In this document: piece after piece, positions 17,526 to 27,214 of the stretch
How positions within the stretch are numbered: the stretch's first letter is position 1
Layout of the letters: every line of letters begins with the position of its first letter
Assembly (NCBI GenBank): GCA_016930075.1
Contig: JAFGHS010000147.1
Location: 1-54,025, forward strand
Length of the DNA stretch: 54,025 nucleotides
From: Deltaproteobacteria bacterium
GTDB lineage: Bacteria > Desulfobacterota > Syntrophia > Syntrophales > JAFGHS01
Direction: 5' to 3'
The notes under the pieces: model-generated
Told to the model about the DNA's origin: nothing
The model's database searches: none
Seen by the model: only the letters and a program-made list of their open reading frames with translations
Position numbers and translations under genes: made by a program

Positions 17526-18410
17526 ATGCAGAATTCAGGTTTAATTAAAACGGATTTCCCTCGGCTTAAACTGTTTAACCGGGGAAAAGTGCGCGATGTT
17601 TATGATCTGGAGGAATTTCTGCTGATTGTCGCGACGGACAGAATCTCGGCGTTTGATGTCATCATGCCCGATCCTGTTCCGGGCAAGGGTGAGATTCTGA
17701 CCCGCATGTCCGCCTTCTGGTTCAAACAGATGGCAGACATCGTCGGAAACCATGTCATATCGACAAATCCCGATGAATACCCTGCCGTCTGTGCGCCTTA
17801 CCGGGCAGACCTTGCGGGAAGGAGCATGCTGGTCAAAAAAGCAAAGCCCCTTCCCGTTGAATGCGTTGTCCGCGGGTATCTGAGCGGTTCCGCCTGGAAG
17901 GATTACGGCGTCAACAAAACGGTGAGCGGCATCCGGCTGCCCGATGGTTTAAAAGAATCGGCCAAACTGCCGGAAGCGATCTTTACGCCGTCGACCAAGG
18001 CGCCGGAAGGTCAGCATGACGAGCCGATTACGAGAGACGATATGGAAAAACTGATCGGCCGAGAATTGACGGCGCAGGTCATCAAAGCGACACTGTCTAT
18101 TTATCAGCGGGCCGTCGCCATTGCCGATAAGGCGGGGATCATCATTGCGGATACAAAAATGGAATTCGGCATGATGGGCACGGATGTGATCATTATCGAC
18201 GAACTCCTCACCCCCGATTCATCACGGTTTTGGCCGAAAGACGACTATGCGGAGGGGAGGTCGCAGAAGAGCTTCGACAAGCAATTCCTGCGGGATTATC
18301 TCCTTTCGCTGAATTGGAATAAAAAGCCGCCTGCCCCGCAACTGCCTGATGATATTATAAAAAATACGAGGGAAAAGTATGCGGAAGCCCTGAGTCGTCT
18401 GATTTCATAG
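17526..18410 (+). CDS. purC: Phosphoribosylaminoimidazole-succinocarboxamide synthase
   Basis: 294 residues, the longer SAICAR synthetase type. Conserved pieces are [51 protein letters not shown] and [10 protein letters not shown], covering the ATP and CAIR binding sites. It joins aspartate to carboxyaminoimidazole ribotide in purine synthesis. The start at 17526 (MQNSGLIKT) is preferred; the frame extends to 17424 inside the previous gene. It is 23 bp after the MBL-fold gene. Confidence 0.95.
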   Translation: MQNSGLIKTDFPRLKLFNRGKVRDVYDLEEFLLIVATDRISAFDVIMPDPVPGKGEILTRMSAFWFKQMADIVGNHVISTNPDEYPAVCAPYRADLAGRSMLVKKAKPLPVECVVRGYLSGSAWKDYGVNKTVSGIRLPDGLKESAKLPEAIFTPSTKAPEGQHDEPITRDDMEKLIGRELTAQVIKATLSIYQRAVAIADKAGIIIADTKMEFGMMGTDVIIIDELLTPDSSRFWPKDDYAEGRSQKSFDKQFLRDYLLSLNWNKKPPAPQLPDDIIKNTREKYAEALSRLIS

Positions 18411-18600
18411 CAACCGGTCCGTCTTGACAAAATGGTAATGATGACTATTGGTATGAGAAGTCAGAATACAGAACACAGAAGAAAAACAACACCGTGGTTA
18501 TTCCGGCTGCCGGCTTCTGTATTCTCGTGCTTTGTCGTGCCCGCGACGGGCATAAGTGTTAAGGGATAGGATTTTATCAATTACGCTATTGTGAGAAAAA
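18411..18600. other. Short intergenic region with a long-loop inverted repeat
   Basis: AGAATACAGAA (18463-18473) and TTCTGTATTCT (18515-18525) form an 11-base perfect inverted repeat with a 41-base loop between purC and the dnaJ gene pair. A TTGACA at 18424-18429 has no good -10 partner. No gene is seen here. Confidence 0.35.
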
Positions 18601-18978
18601 GTGAAACTACCCGATTACAAAGAAAAACAACGCATCCTGTATGTCGCTAAAAAACCTGCAAAAGATCTCATCGCCCAAGGAGACCGTTACCTGGCAGCGA
18701 ACCGTGTCTCCGATGCCCTCGAATTTTACCAGAAAGTCCAGCACGCCCCCGGTCTTGAAAAAATAAAAAGCATTGCACAGGGCGAGGGCGACGTCATGAC
18801 ATATCAGCAGGCAATGAAAAGCTTGAATCGAGAGCCTTCCCAGGGCGACTGGAATGATATCGGCAAAACGGCTCTGGATAAAAAGAAATATAATTTTGCC
18901 CTTGCAGCCTTTGAAAAAAGTGCCAATACCGCCATGCTCGATCAGATCAATGAAATTCTTAAATCAAGGGATGTATGA
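18601..18978 (+). CDS. Small helical (TPR-like) protein coupled to dnaJ
   Basis: 125 residues from a GTG start. Two similar helix pairs resemble degenerate tetratricopeptide units: [26 protein letters not shown] near residues 18-42 and [25 protein letters not shown] near 82-106, each with the A-x-x-x-Y/F-x-K spacing of a TPR. No signal peptide or catalytic motif is visible. The stop overlaps the start of dnaJ in an ATGA arrangement, so the two are translated together. A role as a client or ribosome adaptor of the DnaJ system is inferred only from this coupling. Confidence 0.7.
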   Translation: MKLPDYKEKQRILYVAKKPAKDLIAQGDRYLAANRVSDALEFYQKVQHAPGLEKIKSIAQGEGDVMTYQQAMKSLNREPSQGDWNDIGKTALDKKKYNFALAAFEKSANTAMLDQINEILKSRDV

Positions 18979-20051
18979 TAACAGACATGAAAAATGATTA
19001 TTATCAGGTTCTTGGTGTTGAGAAAAACGCCTCGCCGGAAGACATAAAAAAATGCTATCGGAAGCTTGCCATGCAGTACCATCCCGACAGGAACCCCGGC
19101 AATAAGGAGGCTGAAGAGAGATTCAAAGAAGCCGCCGAGGCTTACGAAGTCCTGAGCGACGACTCGAAAAGGCAGATCTATGACCGGTACGGCCATGAAG
19201 GCCTCAACGGTACGGGCTTCAGAGGCTTTTCCGGCGTTGATGATATTTTTTCCAGTTTCAGCGATATCTTCGGCGACATCTTCGGATTTGGCGGCGGCCG
19301 GTCAAGGTCAAGGACGGCGGCTCGCCCCGGAGCGGATCTTCGCTATGACATGGCGATATCCTTTATGGAGGCGGCCTTTGGGACGTTAAAAGAGATTGAA
19401 GTCGTCAAATATGAAACGTGCCAGGACTGCAAAGGATTAGGCGCCGCGCCGGGAACAACCCCGGAACCCTGCACCCGGTGCAAGGGGAGGGGGCAGATCA
19501 CCCAGACAAACGGTTTCTTCAGCGTCAGCACCACCTGTCCGCAGTGCCGGGGCGAGGGGCAGATTATCAGCGATCCATGCCACACCTGCCGGGGTTCAGG
19601 CCGTTCAAAAACGAAGAAAAACGTATCCGTAAAAATTCCCGCCGGCGTTGAAGCGGGATCGCGACTGCGGCTCCGGGGGGAAGGGGAGCAGGGAGATCAT
19701 GGCGGTCCGTACGGAGACCTTTACGTCTTCATCGATGTCCATCCTCATGAATTTTTTCAGAGAACCGGAGACGATGTCATCTGCCGGATTTCCATCTCTT
19801 TTATTCAGGCCGCTCTGGGGGCCACCGTCGAGGTGCCTACATTGGACGGGAAGGAAAAACTGAAGATTCCGAGGGGTACGCAGCCGGGCAAGATATTCCG
19901 TCTGAAGGGGAGGGGCGTTGCTCACCTGCGCGGTTATGGAAGAGGGGATCAAATTATCGAAACGGTCGTGGTGATACCGTCGGATATGAACAGGAAGCAG
20001 GAAGCATTGCTCAAGGAGTACGCCAAGCTAAGCGGCGATGCGGTTGATTGA
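18975..20051 (+). CDS. dnaJ: Chaperone DnaJ
   Basis: 358 residues. The J domain ([13 protein letters not shown] to about residue 73) contains the HPD motif in YHPDRNPGN; a Gly/Phe-rich linker follows ([10 protein letters not shown]), then four zinc-finger repeats [24 protein letters not shown] and CHTCRGSG, then the C-terminal substrate domains ending near SGDAVD. It stimulates DnaK and holds unfolded clients. The ATG at 18975 overlaps the previous gene; a second ATG at 18987 (MKNDYYQVL) is the more usual N-terminus. No dnaK or grpE is in the window. Confidence 0.93.
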   Translation: MITDMKNDYYQVLGVEKNASPEDIKKCYRKLAMQYHPDRNPGNKEAEERFKEAAEAYEVLSDDSKRQIYDRYGHEGLNGTGFRGFSGVDDIFSSFSDIFGDIFGFGGGRSRSRTAARPGADLRYDMAISFMEAAFGTLKEIEVVKYETCQDCKGLGAAPGTTPEPCTRCKGRGQITQTNGFFSVSTTCPQCRGEGQIISDPCHTCRGSGRSKTKKNVSVKIPAGVEAGSRLRLRGEGEQGDHGGPYGDLYVFIDVHPHEFFQRTGDDVICRISISFIQAALGATVEVPTLDGKEKLKIPRGTQPGKIFRLKGRGVAHLRGYGRGDQIIETVVVIPSDMNRKQEALLKEYAKLSGDAVD

Positions 20052-20075
20052 GAATTGCTCAAGAAAGGAGATCTT

Positions 20076-20477
20076 ATGATAAAGAAAAACCTTTGGGTGT
20101 TGTTTATGATGATGGGCATCATTTCCCTGGCAGGATGTCCCGCCATTATTGTGGGTGGTGCCGCCGTCGGCGCCGCTTCAGGCACCTATTTTTATATCGA
20201 CGGCGAGTTGAAGACGGACTACTACGCCTCCTTCGACAAGACATGGAGCGCTGTGGAAAAAACAATCGCCGATATGCGCGGTATTGAGGTGGAGCCTGTC
20301 AAGGAAATCGGCAAGGGCGACATCAGGGCAACGATCAATGATGAAAAAGTCAAGTTCGACATCCGGTATAAAACAAAAGACTTGACCACCGTTGCCGTCC
20401 GCGTCGGGAATATCGGCAATAAGTTGTCTTCCCAACTCATTCACGACAAGATTGCCGACAATATCGCTAAAAATTAA
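20076..20477 (+). CDS. DUF3568-family lipoprotein
   Basis: 133 residues. A lipoprotein signal is visible: hydrophobic VLFMMMGIISLAGC with the lipobox LAGC, so Cys20 would be lipidated. The mature part (TYFYIDGELKTDYYASFDKTW, later VEPVKEIGKGDIRA) matches the small DUF3568 family found in deltaproteobacteria. AAAGGAG (20061-20067) precedes the ATG at 20076; a TTG at 20055 is in frame but badly placed. It is probably an outer-membrane or periplasmic lipoprotein of unknown role. The transcript likely ends at the hairpin at 20482. Confidence 0.8.
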   Translation: MIKKNLWVLFMMMGIISLAGCPAIIVGGAAVGAASGTYFYIDGELKTDYYASFDKTWSAVEKTIADMRGIEVEPVKEIGKGDIRATINDEKVKFDIRYKTKDLTTVAVRVGNIGNKLSSQLIHDKIADNIAKN

Positions 20478-20481
20478 AAAA

Positions 20482-20544
20482 AGGGGTCAGGTCTACACTC
20501 TTGACTCCGCCTCAGGCGGAGTCAAGAGTGTAGACCTGACCCCT
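20482..20544. repeat. Long perfect hairpin repeat (REP-like), copy 1
   Basis: Two 30-base arms (20482-20511 and 20515-20544) are perfect reverse complements around a TCA loop. The arms begin AGGGGTCAGGTCTACACTC and pair through GAGTCAAGAGTGTAGACC. The same sequence family is found at 45586-45650 with a different inner stem. The hairpin lies between the convergent DUF3568 and ntrX genes and, with the A tract on one side and a T tract at 20560-20566, would work as a bidirectional terminator. Similar dispersed palindromes are associated with REP-type transposases in other genomes; none is present here. Confidence 0.85.
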
Positions 20545-20549
20545 CTGTT

Positions 20550-21926
20550 TCAAGTATCTTTTTTTGCCGCTAGTCCGTAGCTTTTTATTTTTCTGTGGAG
20601 GTTGCTTCTTTCCAGACCGATGGATTCTGCCGTTTTTGATATGTTTCCGTCATTTTCCTGAAGTTTTTTCATAATATAAATCTTTTCAAAATCCATCTTG
20701 GCTTCCCGCAGAGAATCGGCTGCCTCACTGTCGATCAAGTGCACAGAAGAATTATCCGTCTGATCATCCTTTCCCAGAGGCGGAATGTCGTGTCCCGTAA
20801 TCACGTCAGACGGTGTCATAATAACCAGACGTTCAATGATGTTCTTCAGTTCTCTCACATTTCCGGGCCAGTTGTGCTCCTTCAGAATAAGGATGGCGTC
20901 GTCGGTGATGTTTTTTTCCTCTTCCCCTTCCTTCAGCGCAAAATCCTTCAGAAACCGTTTGGCAAGCAAAGGAATATCTTCTTTCCGGTCGCGCAGGGGG
21001 GGGACCGTCAGCGGAATGACGTTAAGGCGGTAATATAAATCCTGGCGGAATCTCCCTTCTTCCATTTCCTTTTCCAGGTTTTTGTTTGTTGCGGCAACAA
21101 CACGCACATCGGTGGAGATCAGCCGGTTGCCGCCGACCCGCTCAAACTTTTTTTCCTGCAGAATCCGCAAGACCTTTGCCTGGGCCTTCAGACTCATATC
21201 GGCAACTTCGTCAAGAAAAATGGTGCCCTCATTGGCCAGATCGAATTTACCGCGCTTCTTTTCCGTTGCGCCCGTGAATGCGCCCTTCTCGTGGCCGAAA
21301 AGCTCGCTTTCAATAAGTTCTTCCGGTATGGCGGCGCAATTCACTTCAATAAATGCCCGATGCGCCCTTTTGCTCTGCCGGTGGATTGATCGGGCAACCA
21401 GTTCCTTGCCCGTTCCGTTTTCACCCATGATGAGAATCCAGGCGTTTGTGGGGGAAACGATGCTGATCATTTCCTTGAGTTCGACAATCACCTCGCTTGC
21501 CCCTGTGAGTTCATACCCCTGAACCAGCTTTTGTTTCAGCAGCCGGTTTTCTTCCTCCAGCTTCGTCATATCGAGGGCGTGGTTGATGACGAGGATCACC
21601 TTCTCCAGGGAAAGGGGCTTTTCGATAAAATCAAAAGCCCCGAGTTTGGTTGCCTTGACGGCCGTTTCGATGGTGCCGTGACCGGACATCATCACAACGC
21701 GCAGATCGGGATAGGTTTCTTTGATTCGTTCAAGGGTTTTAATGCCGTCCATGCCGGGAAGCCAGATATCAAGCAGGACAAGATCAGGCGTTTCCGTCTC
21801 CAGCAGCTTCATCGCTTCTTCACCGCTGGGCGCTGTTATGACCTCATACCCTTCATCCGTCAAAATACCCGTCAGGGATTGGCGGATGCTCGCTTCGTCG
21901 TCGACAATCAATAGTGTTTTCTGCAT
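20550..21926 (-). CDS. ntrX: Sigma-54-dependent response regulator, NtrX-like
   Basis: 458 residues. An N-terminal receiver has the phosphoacceptor Asp53 in LLDIWLPGMDG; a central AAA+ domain has Walker A GENGTGKE, the sigma-54 contact loop GAFTGA and Walker B FLDEV; a C-terminal Fis-type helix-turn-helix is ISKTAESIGLERSNLHRKI. It activates sigma-54 promoters when phosphorylated. It lies 20 bp downstream of the ntrY-like kinase gene on the same strand. The order lpxC, DUF4390, ntrY, ntrX suggests a role in envelope or nitrogen-linked control; in other proteobacteria NtrYX affects the envelope. Confidence 0.93.
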   Translation of the reverse strand: MQKTLLIVDDEASIRQSLTGILTDEGYEVITAPSGEEAMKLLETETPDLVLLDIWLPGMDGIKTLERIKETYPDLRVVMMSGHGTIETAVKATKLGAFDFIEKPLSLEKVILVINHALDMTKLEEENRLLKQKLVQGYELTGASEVIVELKEMISIVSPTNAWILIMGENGTGKELVARSIHRQSKRAHRAFIEVNCAAIPEELIESELFGHEKGAFTGATEKKRGKFDLANEGTIFLDEVADMSLKAQAKVLRILQEKKFERVGGNRLISTDVRVVAATNKNLEKEMEEGRFRQDLYYRLNVIPLTVPPLRDRKEDIPLLAKRFLKDFALKEGEEEKNITDDAILILKEHNWPGNVRELKNIIERLVIMTPSDVITGHDIPPLGKDDQTDNSSVHLIDSEAADSLREAKMDFEKIYIMKKLQENDGNISKTAESIGLERSNLHRKIKSYGLAAKKDT

Positions 21927-21946
21927 AAGACCTTAAATGGTAGTTA

Positions 21947-24178
21947 TCATGATGCCTGATTTTCAGGAACCGGGAAGTCGAATGAAACAACCGTCCCGCA
22001 GGGGTCGTTATCCCTTACGCTTACATTGCCGTGGTGGTCCGATATAATGGAACTGACGATAGCCAGCCCCAGTCCTGACCCTGTTTTTTTCGTCGAAAAA
22101 TAGGGTTCAAACACTTTCATTTTGTACTTGGACGGGACGCCGCATCCGTTGTCCGCCACTTCAACACAGACCCTGCGGGCGGTCTCGTCATACGATGTTC
22201 TCACGTCGATGACGCTGCCTTCCGTATTCATGGCGGCAACGGCATTATCCAGCAGGTTGACCATGACGCGCTTGATTTTTTCCGCATCAATATTCAGTTT
22301 CGGCATATCAGCCCCCTGGGAAAAATTAAACGTAATATCCTTATGCGCGTCCTGAAACAGCAATACGGAATCGGTAATCACATGATTCAGATCATTGAGC
22401 GTCATATTCGTAACGGGCATTCTGGCATATTTTGAGAATTCGTTCACGAGGTTTTTCAATACCTCAACCTGATCAATAATCGTTTTGGTGCATTCCTGAA
22501 ATACGGCGCCGTCCTCACCGAGCTTGTCGCCGTATTTTTTCTGCAACCTTTGGGCCGACAGCTGGACCGGCGTCAGGGGATTTTTTATCTCATGGGCCAT
22601 CCGTCTGGCCACCTCCCGCCAGGCAGCGGCCCTCTCGATCATCTGAAGCTGCGTGAGATCTTCAAAAACGACCACCATGCCCATGTCATTCCCCTCCTCG
22701 TTCTCGATCAGGGTGGTCGTCATGAGGACCGTAATCGATTTTTCCGGAAGAGTGACTTCAACCTGTCTTTCGATAAACCCGTCGCTGCTTTCTTTTATTT
22801 CCGTCAGGAGTTGCCGGACAATGGTCAGATGTTCAGCGCCTAAGACTTCTTCGTAATGTCTGTTGAGGATCGCATCGGTGTTAATGCCGAACAGTTTCTC
22901 GGCGGCCCGGTTAATGGTCGTGATAAGGCCGTCCTTATCAATGGATATGACGCCGGCCGAAACATTGCGAAGAACGGTTTCCATGTACTTCCGGCGATTT
23001 TCAAGATCGACATTGGCCGTTTCAAGATTTTCGCTGCTCTTTTTCAAATCGACGGTCATCTGGTTGAACGAATCGACCAGGACGCCGATTTCATCATCGG
23101 CAACCACATTGATCTGGTGATCGAGATTCCCGGCGGCGATCCTGCGGGTTGCCTCGGCCAGGTCCTGGATGGGGTCGGTAATGCCCTTGGCAAGAAATAC
23201 TCCAAACCAGATCGAAGAAAAAATAATGAGGAGGGTCACCAGGGCAAGGGTGATGATATAACTTTGCTTGATGGGATTTTTCAAGAGGGTCAGTTGCGAG
23301 TATTCTTCCGATGCATTGGAAATGACGGCCATCTTAGCCCCCAAATCCCGTGACAAATAATTGCTGACGACAACGACGCCGATCACCTCGCGGGTGCCCG
23401 CTACGGAATAAATGGGTGCAAGCCCCCTGACGACATCTCCTGAGTCGGATTGATTTACAGAGAAAACCTCCTTCCCCGTATAAACTTCTTCCCGAACCTG
23501 CGGCGACAGGATGGTCGGCTTGATTTCTTTAATATCCGATGCGCCGACCATGATATTTCCCGGACGATTATCAAAGTAAATTTCGATGGAGCCGATATTG
23601 TAACTCTTTAGCCGCTGTTCAAGCAGGGTCCTGAGGTAGTTTTCCCGTTCCTGTTCGTAGAGCCGGTTTGCCTTGATATCCGAACTGATCTGTCTGGCAT
23701 AAAATTTGGCATGATCCGCCGCCTGCTGATAATACGTCTGGGCGACCTCGACGGTGTTTTTCAGGGCGTTGCCGATCTTTAAGTTGAACCAATGGTCGAT
23801 GCTGTAGGATAGAAAATTTATCGACACGAGAAACAGGAGAACCGTCGGGATGAGTGACAGGCCGACAAAGGCGGCGACAAGCTTTGTCCGCAGTTTTGAT
23901 CCGATGATGCCCTGCCGGAGTTCAAAAACCAGTTTGACGACATTCCGGGTGATTAAAAAAACCAGCAGCAGGATGAGGACAATATTGACATTAATTAATC
24001 CAAAGATCAGGATGTTATTGCCGACAGGGGGAAATGCGCTTTGGCGGGAGATATGATTTTCGAGAAAAGAAAGAATGACGATCAAAAGGAGCGTAACAAC
24101 GATCAGAATTCGTTCCCGCCGACGTTTTCTTCTTTCCTTCGGATCAACCTCGACATTTCTTTTGGGATATTTTGTCAT
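21947..24178 (-). CDS. ntrY: Membrane sensor histidine kinase, NtrY-like
   Basis: 743 residues. Three N-terminal hydrophobic segments (about 22-40, 53-70 and 94-117) precede a periplasmic sensing region of about 190 residues, a further membrane segment near 300, a HAMP linker (LAEATRRIAAGNLDHQI), a PAS domain (VSAGVISIDKDGLITTIN), the HisKA domain with phospho-accepting His529 in MAHEIKNPLTP, and a HATPase domain (N box VMVNLLDNAVAAM, G boxes VADNGCGVP and GSGLGLAIV). It should phosphorylate the NtrX-like regulator encoded next. It ends only a few bases from DUF4390 and starts two bases after that gene's stop. Confidence 0.93.
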   Translation of the reverse strand: MTKYPKRNVEVDPKERRKRRRERILIVVTLLLIVILSFLENHISRQSAFPPVGNNILIFGLINVNIVLILLLVFLITRNVVKLVFELRQGIIGSKLRTKLVAAFVGLSLIPTVLLFLVSINFLSYSIDHWFNLKIGNALKNTVEVAQTYYQQAADHAKFYARQISSDIKANRLYEQERENYLRTLLEQRLKSYNIGSIEIYFDNRPGNIMVGASDIKEIKPTILSPQVREEVYTGKEVFSVNQSDSGDVVRGLAPIYSVAGTREVIGVVVVSNYLSRDLGAKMAVISNASEEYSQLTLLKNPIKQSYIITLALVTLLIIFSSIWFGVFLAKGITDPIQDLAEATRRIAAGNLDHQINVVADDEIGVLVDSFNQMTVDLKKSSENLETANVDLENRRKYMETVLRNVSAGVISIDKDGLITTINRAAEKLFGINTDAILNRHYEEVLGAEHLTIVRQLLTEIKESSDGFIERQVEVTLPEKSITVLMTTTLIENEEGNDMGMVVVFEDLTQLQMIERAAAWREVARRMAHEIKNPLTPVQLSAQRLQKKYGDKLGEDGAVFQECTKTIIDQVEVLKNLVNEFSKYARMPVTNMTLNDLNHVITDSVLLFQDAHKDITFNFSQGADMPKLNIDAEKIKRVMVNLLDNAVAAMNTEGSVIDVRTSYDETARRVCVEVADNGCGVPSKYKMKVFEPYFSTKKTGSGLGLAIVSSIISDHHGNVSVRDNDPCGTVVSFDFPVPENQAS

Positions 24179-24180
24179 GA

Positions 24181-24750
24181 CTAATAGATGAATCTGTGCT
24201 TCAGCGACCAGCCCGTTTCAAAATCGCCGGGTGATGTGAAAAAGAAGATATATCGCAAAACAGACGGGGGCCGATATTTTTCCAGTTTCGCTTTCATTCT
24301 GATGTAATAACTGCTCCCTTTTGTCAGATCTCCGATAGGCACAACGGCAATGCCGCTCAGCTCGGACATTGCCCTTTTTGCAGCGTCAAAATCACTGAAA
24401 ACGGCTTCTTGACCATTGTCCGCCGACGTTACGGAGAATGTCTGCTTCACGTTGTCGTATTTCATGGTGTGTTTGATGGTGACATGGGACATTTTCTTAT
24501 CAGGCCACCAGGATTTTTCCTGATACGTCTTTAAGGTGAAGGTAAACGTGGTCGGAACGCCCGCCATAATGGCCGACTCCATCTCTTTTGAAAAGCCGTC
24601 GGTCAATACGGCATAAACCACCACGTCTTTTTCGTTATTCAGGATGCGAATATCATGGATCGAGACGGACCCGTTCACAATGCCGGGGGGAAATACCAGA
24701 AGGAGGCAAATAATCATAAAGACCGTCAACGTGGAGATATATTTCATCAT
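24181..24750 (-). CDS. DUF4390 periplasmic protein
   Basis: 189 residues. The N-terminus MMKYISTLTVFMIICLLLVFPP followed by GIVNGSVS is a signal peptide, so the protein is probably exported. The rest (SIHDIRILNNEKDVVVYAVL, later RYIFFFTSPGDFETGWSLKHRF) matches the DUF4390 family, which is typically encoded directly upstream of an NtrY-type kinase. Two adjacent ATGs exist and the first is used. A role as a sensing or accessory partner for the kinase is inferred from the conserved gene order, not from any motif. Confidence 0.82.
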   Translation of the reverse strand: MMKYISTLTVFMIICLLLVFPPGIVNGSVSIHDIRILNNEKDVVVYAVLTDGFSKEMESAIMAGVPTTFTFTLKTYQEKSWWPDKKMSHVTIKHTMKYDNVKQTFSVTSADNGQEAVFSDFDAAKRAMSELSGIAVVPIGDLTKGSSYYIRMKAKLEKYRPPSVLRYIFFFTSPGDFETGWSLKHRFIY

Positions 24751-24953
24751 ATCGACCTGCCGCTATTGTTTTCTTGCCGGGCAACCTGCAAACGGCAATC
24801 ACGCCATTCCGGTTAATCAAACAACAACCTTATATTTTCCATTCTTTTTAAGAATTTAGGGGGCTATACTAAAAAAATGAGACATAAAAAGCAAGCGCTA
24901 TTTGGGGGATTTTTGGAGGATATGCGAGGATGGTGATGGAAGCTTTGAGGCTG

Positions 24954-25817
24954 TCAGTTCGTATAACGCCGCACGATTTCCCAGTTATCCCGATGGGAAA
25001 GCAGCTCCTTAAGGAGGGAGCTGTGCAGTGTGTGGCCCGATTTATAGGCAACCAAATGGCCGATGATGGGCATACCGATTAAAGATAAATCGCCGATGGC
25101 GTCGAGAATTTTATGCTTTACAAACTCGTCGGGACACCGGAGGCCTTCTTTATTGATGATTCGGTCCTCATTTAGAATAATGGCGTTTTTCAGCGAACCG
25201 CCCAATGCAAGCCCTTTTGCCTGGAGGAATTCCACCTCTTTTAAAAAACCGAAGGTTCTGGCGGCACAGATATGTTTTTCGTAAATATCCTTTGAAAAAA
25301 CGATATGATATGACTGTTCTCCGATGAGGGGGTGTTCGAAATCGATGGTATAGGTGATCTGGAAAACCGGCGACGGCAAAATAGAGACGGTTGCCGTACC
25401 CTGGGAAACGGAAACGGGCTTTTTTACGATAAACCATTTCCGGAGCTTTCCCTGGGCTTTCGTACCCGCCTCGTTCAACAGTTTGACGAAGGGAAGGGCG
25501 CTGCCGTCCATAATGGGGACTTCGGCGGCATCGAGTTCCACCACGGCGTTGTCTATGCCGACGCCCCGAAAGGCCGACATGAGATGTTCAATCGTCGAGA
25601 CCGTTGTGCCGTTATTGCCGATGGTGGTTGCCAATGTCGTATCACGGACATTGGTAATGTCTGCTTTGATTCTGCTGCCGCCGTTTCCGTTCTTGCAGAC
25701 AAAAACAATGCCTTCATCGGCAGGGGCTGGCTTGATGGTCATGTTGATTTTCTTGCCGGAGTGCAAGCCGATATTTCTGCATTCTATCTCGCTTCTTATA
25801 GTGCGCTGTAACGACAT
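24954..25817 (-). CDS. lpxC: UDP-3-O-acyl-N-acetylglucosamine deacetylase
   Basis: 287 residues. The zinc and catalytic motifs of LpxC are present: TIEHLMSAFRG, HKILDAIGDLSLIG and the terminal GHTLHSSLLKEL. LpxC is the committed step of lipid A synthesis, removing acetate from UDP-3-O-acyl-GlcNAc. This identifies the organism as making lipopolysaccharide. The gene is the first of the minus-strand group and is followed by a 200-bp gap before DUF4390. A divergent region of about 425 bp separates it from era. Confidence 0.96.
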   Translation of the reverse strand: MSLQRTIRSEIECRNIGLHSGKKINMTIKPAPADEGIVFVCKNGNGGSRIKADITNVRDTTLATTIGNNGTTVSTIEHLMSAFRGVGIDNAVVELDAAEVPIMDGSALPFVKLLNEAGTKAQGKLRKWFIVKKPVSVSQGTATVSILPSPVFQITYTIDFEHPLIGEQSYHIVFSKDIYEKHICAARTFGFLKEVEFLQAKGLALGGSLKNAIILNEDRIINKEGLRCPDEFVKHKILDAIGDLSLIGMPIIGHLVAYKSGHTLHSSLLKELLSHRDNWEIVRRYTN

Positions 25818-26242
25818 GAAAACTCTTTGGCCCCTTAATGCTTTATATGAAATAAACAGACTGATCCGCTTTTACCTGTGGTTAGCTTGAGCGTTTACGT
25901 TTAAAAGCAACATCCATACCTGTTAGCGGTATTTCCGGCATTCCCTGCCATAATTATATAATGTTACGATAACAAACGATTTCTGAAGGATGATCCTTGC
26001 CCTGACGGGAATTGCAGGCGAGTTTAACATTTATTATTCACGTCATTATGTATCAGAAATAACACACAGGTATGGAAATAACGCCTCCATTGTCCATTGC
26101 CCGGTCGGCGTTCATGCCATAAACTTTTTTCTTCCGACAGAATTTTCTCATCCGACAGCTCCATAGGCGCCGTTCAATATAAAACTTGAACATTCATCGG
26201 CGCTGGGGTAAAAAAAGGAAAAAGATAACCTGGAGGCTCACT
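25818..26242. other. Divergent intergenic region between lpxC and era
   Basis: About 425 bp without a gene. A TATAAT hexamer occurs at 25957-25962, but no good -35 lies 17 bases upstream, so I do not call it firmly. The stretch from 26020 to 26200 is AT-rich and must hold the era promoter; TGGAGG at 26231-26236 is the ribosome site of era. Nothing else is recognised. Confidence 0.4.
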
Positions 26243-27136
26243 TTGTTCAAATCAGGCTTCATCGGCATCATCGGCAGACCGAATGTGGGAAAGTCCACTC
26301 TCTTAAACGCCGTCATGGGCGAAAAAATCGCCATCACAACCCACAAACCCCAGACAACGCGGAACCGGATCATGGGGATTAAGAATCTTCCCGACGTACA
26401 GATGATCTTTCTCGATACGCCGGGGATCCACAAGGCCTCCACGCCCCTGAACCGCTCCATGGTCAAGGCCGCCACGGACACCTTCGGCAATGCGGACATT
26501 CTGTTGCTCCTGGTTGAGGCCACTGCCGGCGTTCACCGTGAAGACCTGTTCATTATCAAGAGTTTCGAGAATGCAAAGTTGCCCGTTGTTCTGATCATCA
26601 ATAAAATAGACGTCATTGAAAAGAAACTGCTTCTTCCCATGATTGATCAATTCCGGCAGCTTTATCATTTTGTCGACATCATTCCCATATCCGCCCTTGC
26701 GGGTGATGGAATTTCCATCGTACTGGACGCCGTCCGGGACCTGCTTCCCGAAGGTCCGCCCCTTTTCCCCGATGACATGATCACGGACCGCTCGGAGCGC
26801 TTCATCGCCGCCGAGATGATTCGCGAGAAAATCACCATGCTGATGCACCAGGAAATCCCCTATGTCACGGCGGTTATGGTGGAGTCTTTCAAGGAAGACG
26901 AGGCAAAAAATCTGATCCGCATCCAGGCGACCATCAACGTGGAGAAAGATTCGCAAAAAGGGATCATCATCGGCAAGAAAGGGGCCATGCTGAAGCAGAT
27001 CGGGACGGAAGCAAGACTGGATATGGAAAAGTTTTTTGCTGCCAGAATCTTCCTTGAACTGTTTGTCCGGGTTCAGAAGGATTGGACCCATAATAAAAAG
27101 ATGCTCGAGGAATTCGGGTATGCAGGAAAATCCTAA
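26243..27136 (+). CDS. era: GTPase Era
   Basis: 297 residues from a TTG, with GGAGG (26232-26236) six bases before it. This gives the usual N-terminus LFKSGFIGIIG. GTPase motifs are G1 GRPNVGKS, G3 DTPG and G4 NKID; the C-terminal KH domain has GIIIGKKGAMLKQIG. Era binds the 3' end of 16S rRNA and is needed for 30S assembly. The frame continues upstream to 26186, also a TTG, but adds an unlikely basic extension. No recO or rnc flanks it. Confidence 0.95.
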   Translation: MFKSGFIGIIGRPNVGKSTLLNAVMGEKIAITTHKPQTTRNRIMGIKNLPDVQMIFLDTPGIHKASTPLNRSMVKAATDTFGNADILLLLVEATAGVHREDLFIIKSFENAKLPVVLIINKIDVIEKKLLLPMIDQFRQLYHFVDIIPISALAGDGISIVLDAVRDLLPEGPPLFPDDMITDRSERFIAAEMIREKITMLMHQEIPYVTAVMVESFKEDEAKNLIRIQATINVEKDSQKGIIIGKKGAMLKQIGTEARLDMEKFFAARIFLELFVRVQKDWTHNKKMLEEFGYAGKS

Positions 27137-27214
27137 GCGGAAGGACTTTTCATGACGGATAAGAATATTCGCATCTCTTCAGTCTCTTCCCAATCGGCAA
27201 CATGATCTGACGCC

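Noticed and set aside
25934-25962. A sigma-70 promoter using TATAAT at 25957
   Set aside because: No acceptable -35 hexamer at the right distance.
27152-27205. A 17-codon frame between era and the deacetylase gene, preceded by GGAAGG
   Set aside because: Too short and without any attenuator-like structure; it may be a gene-start remnant but cannot be supported.
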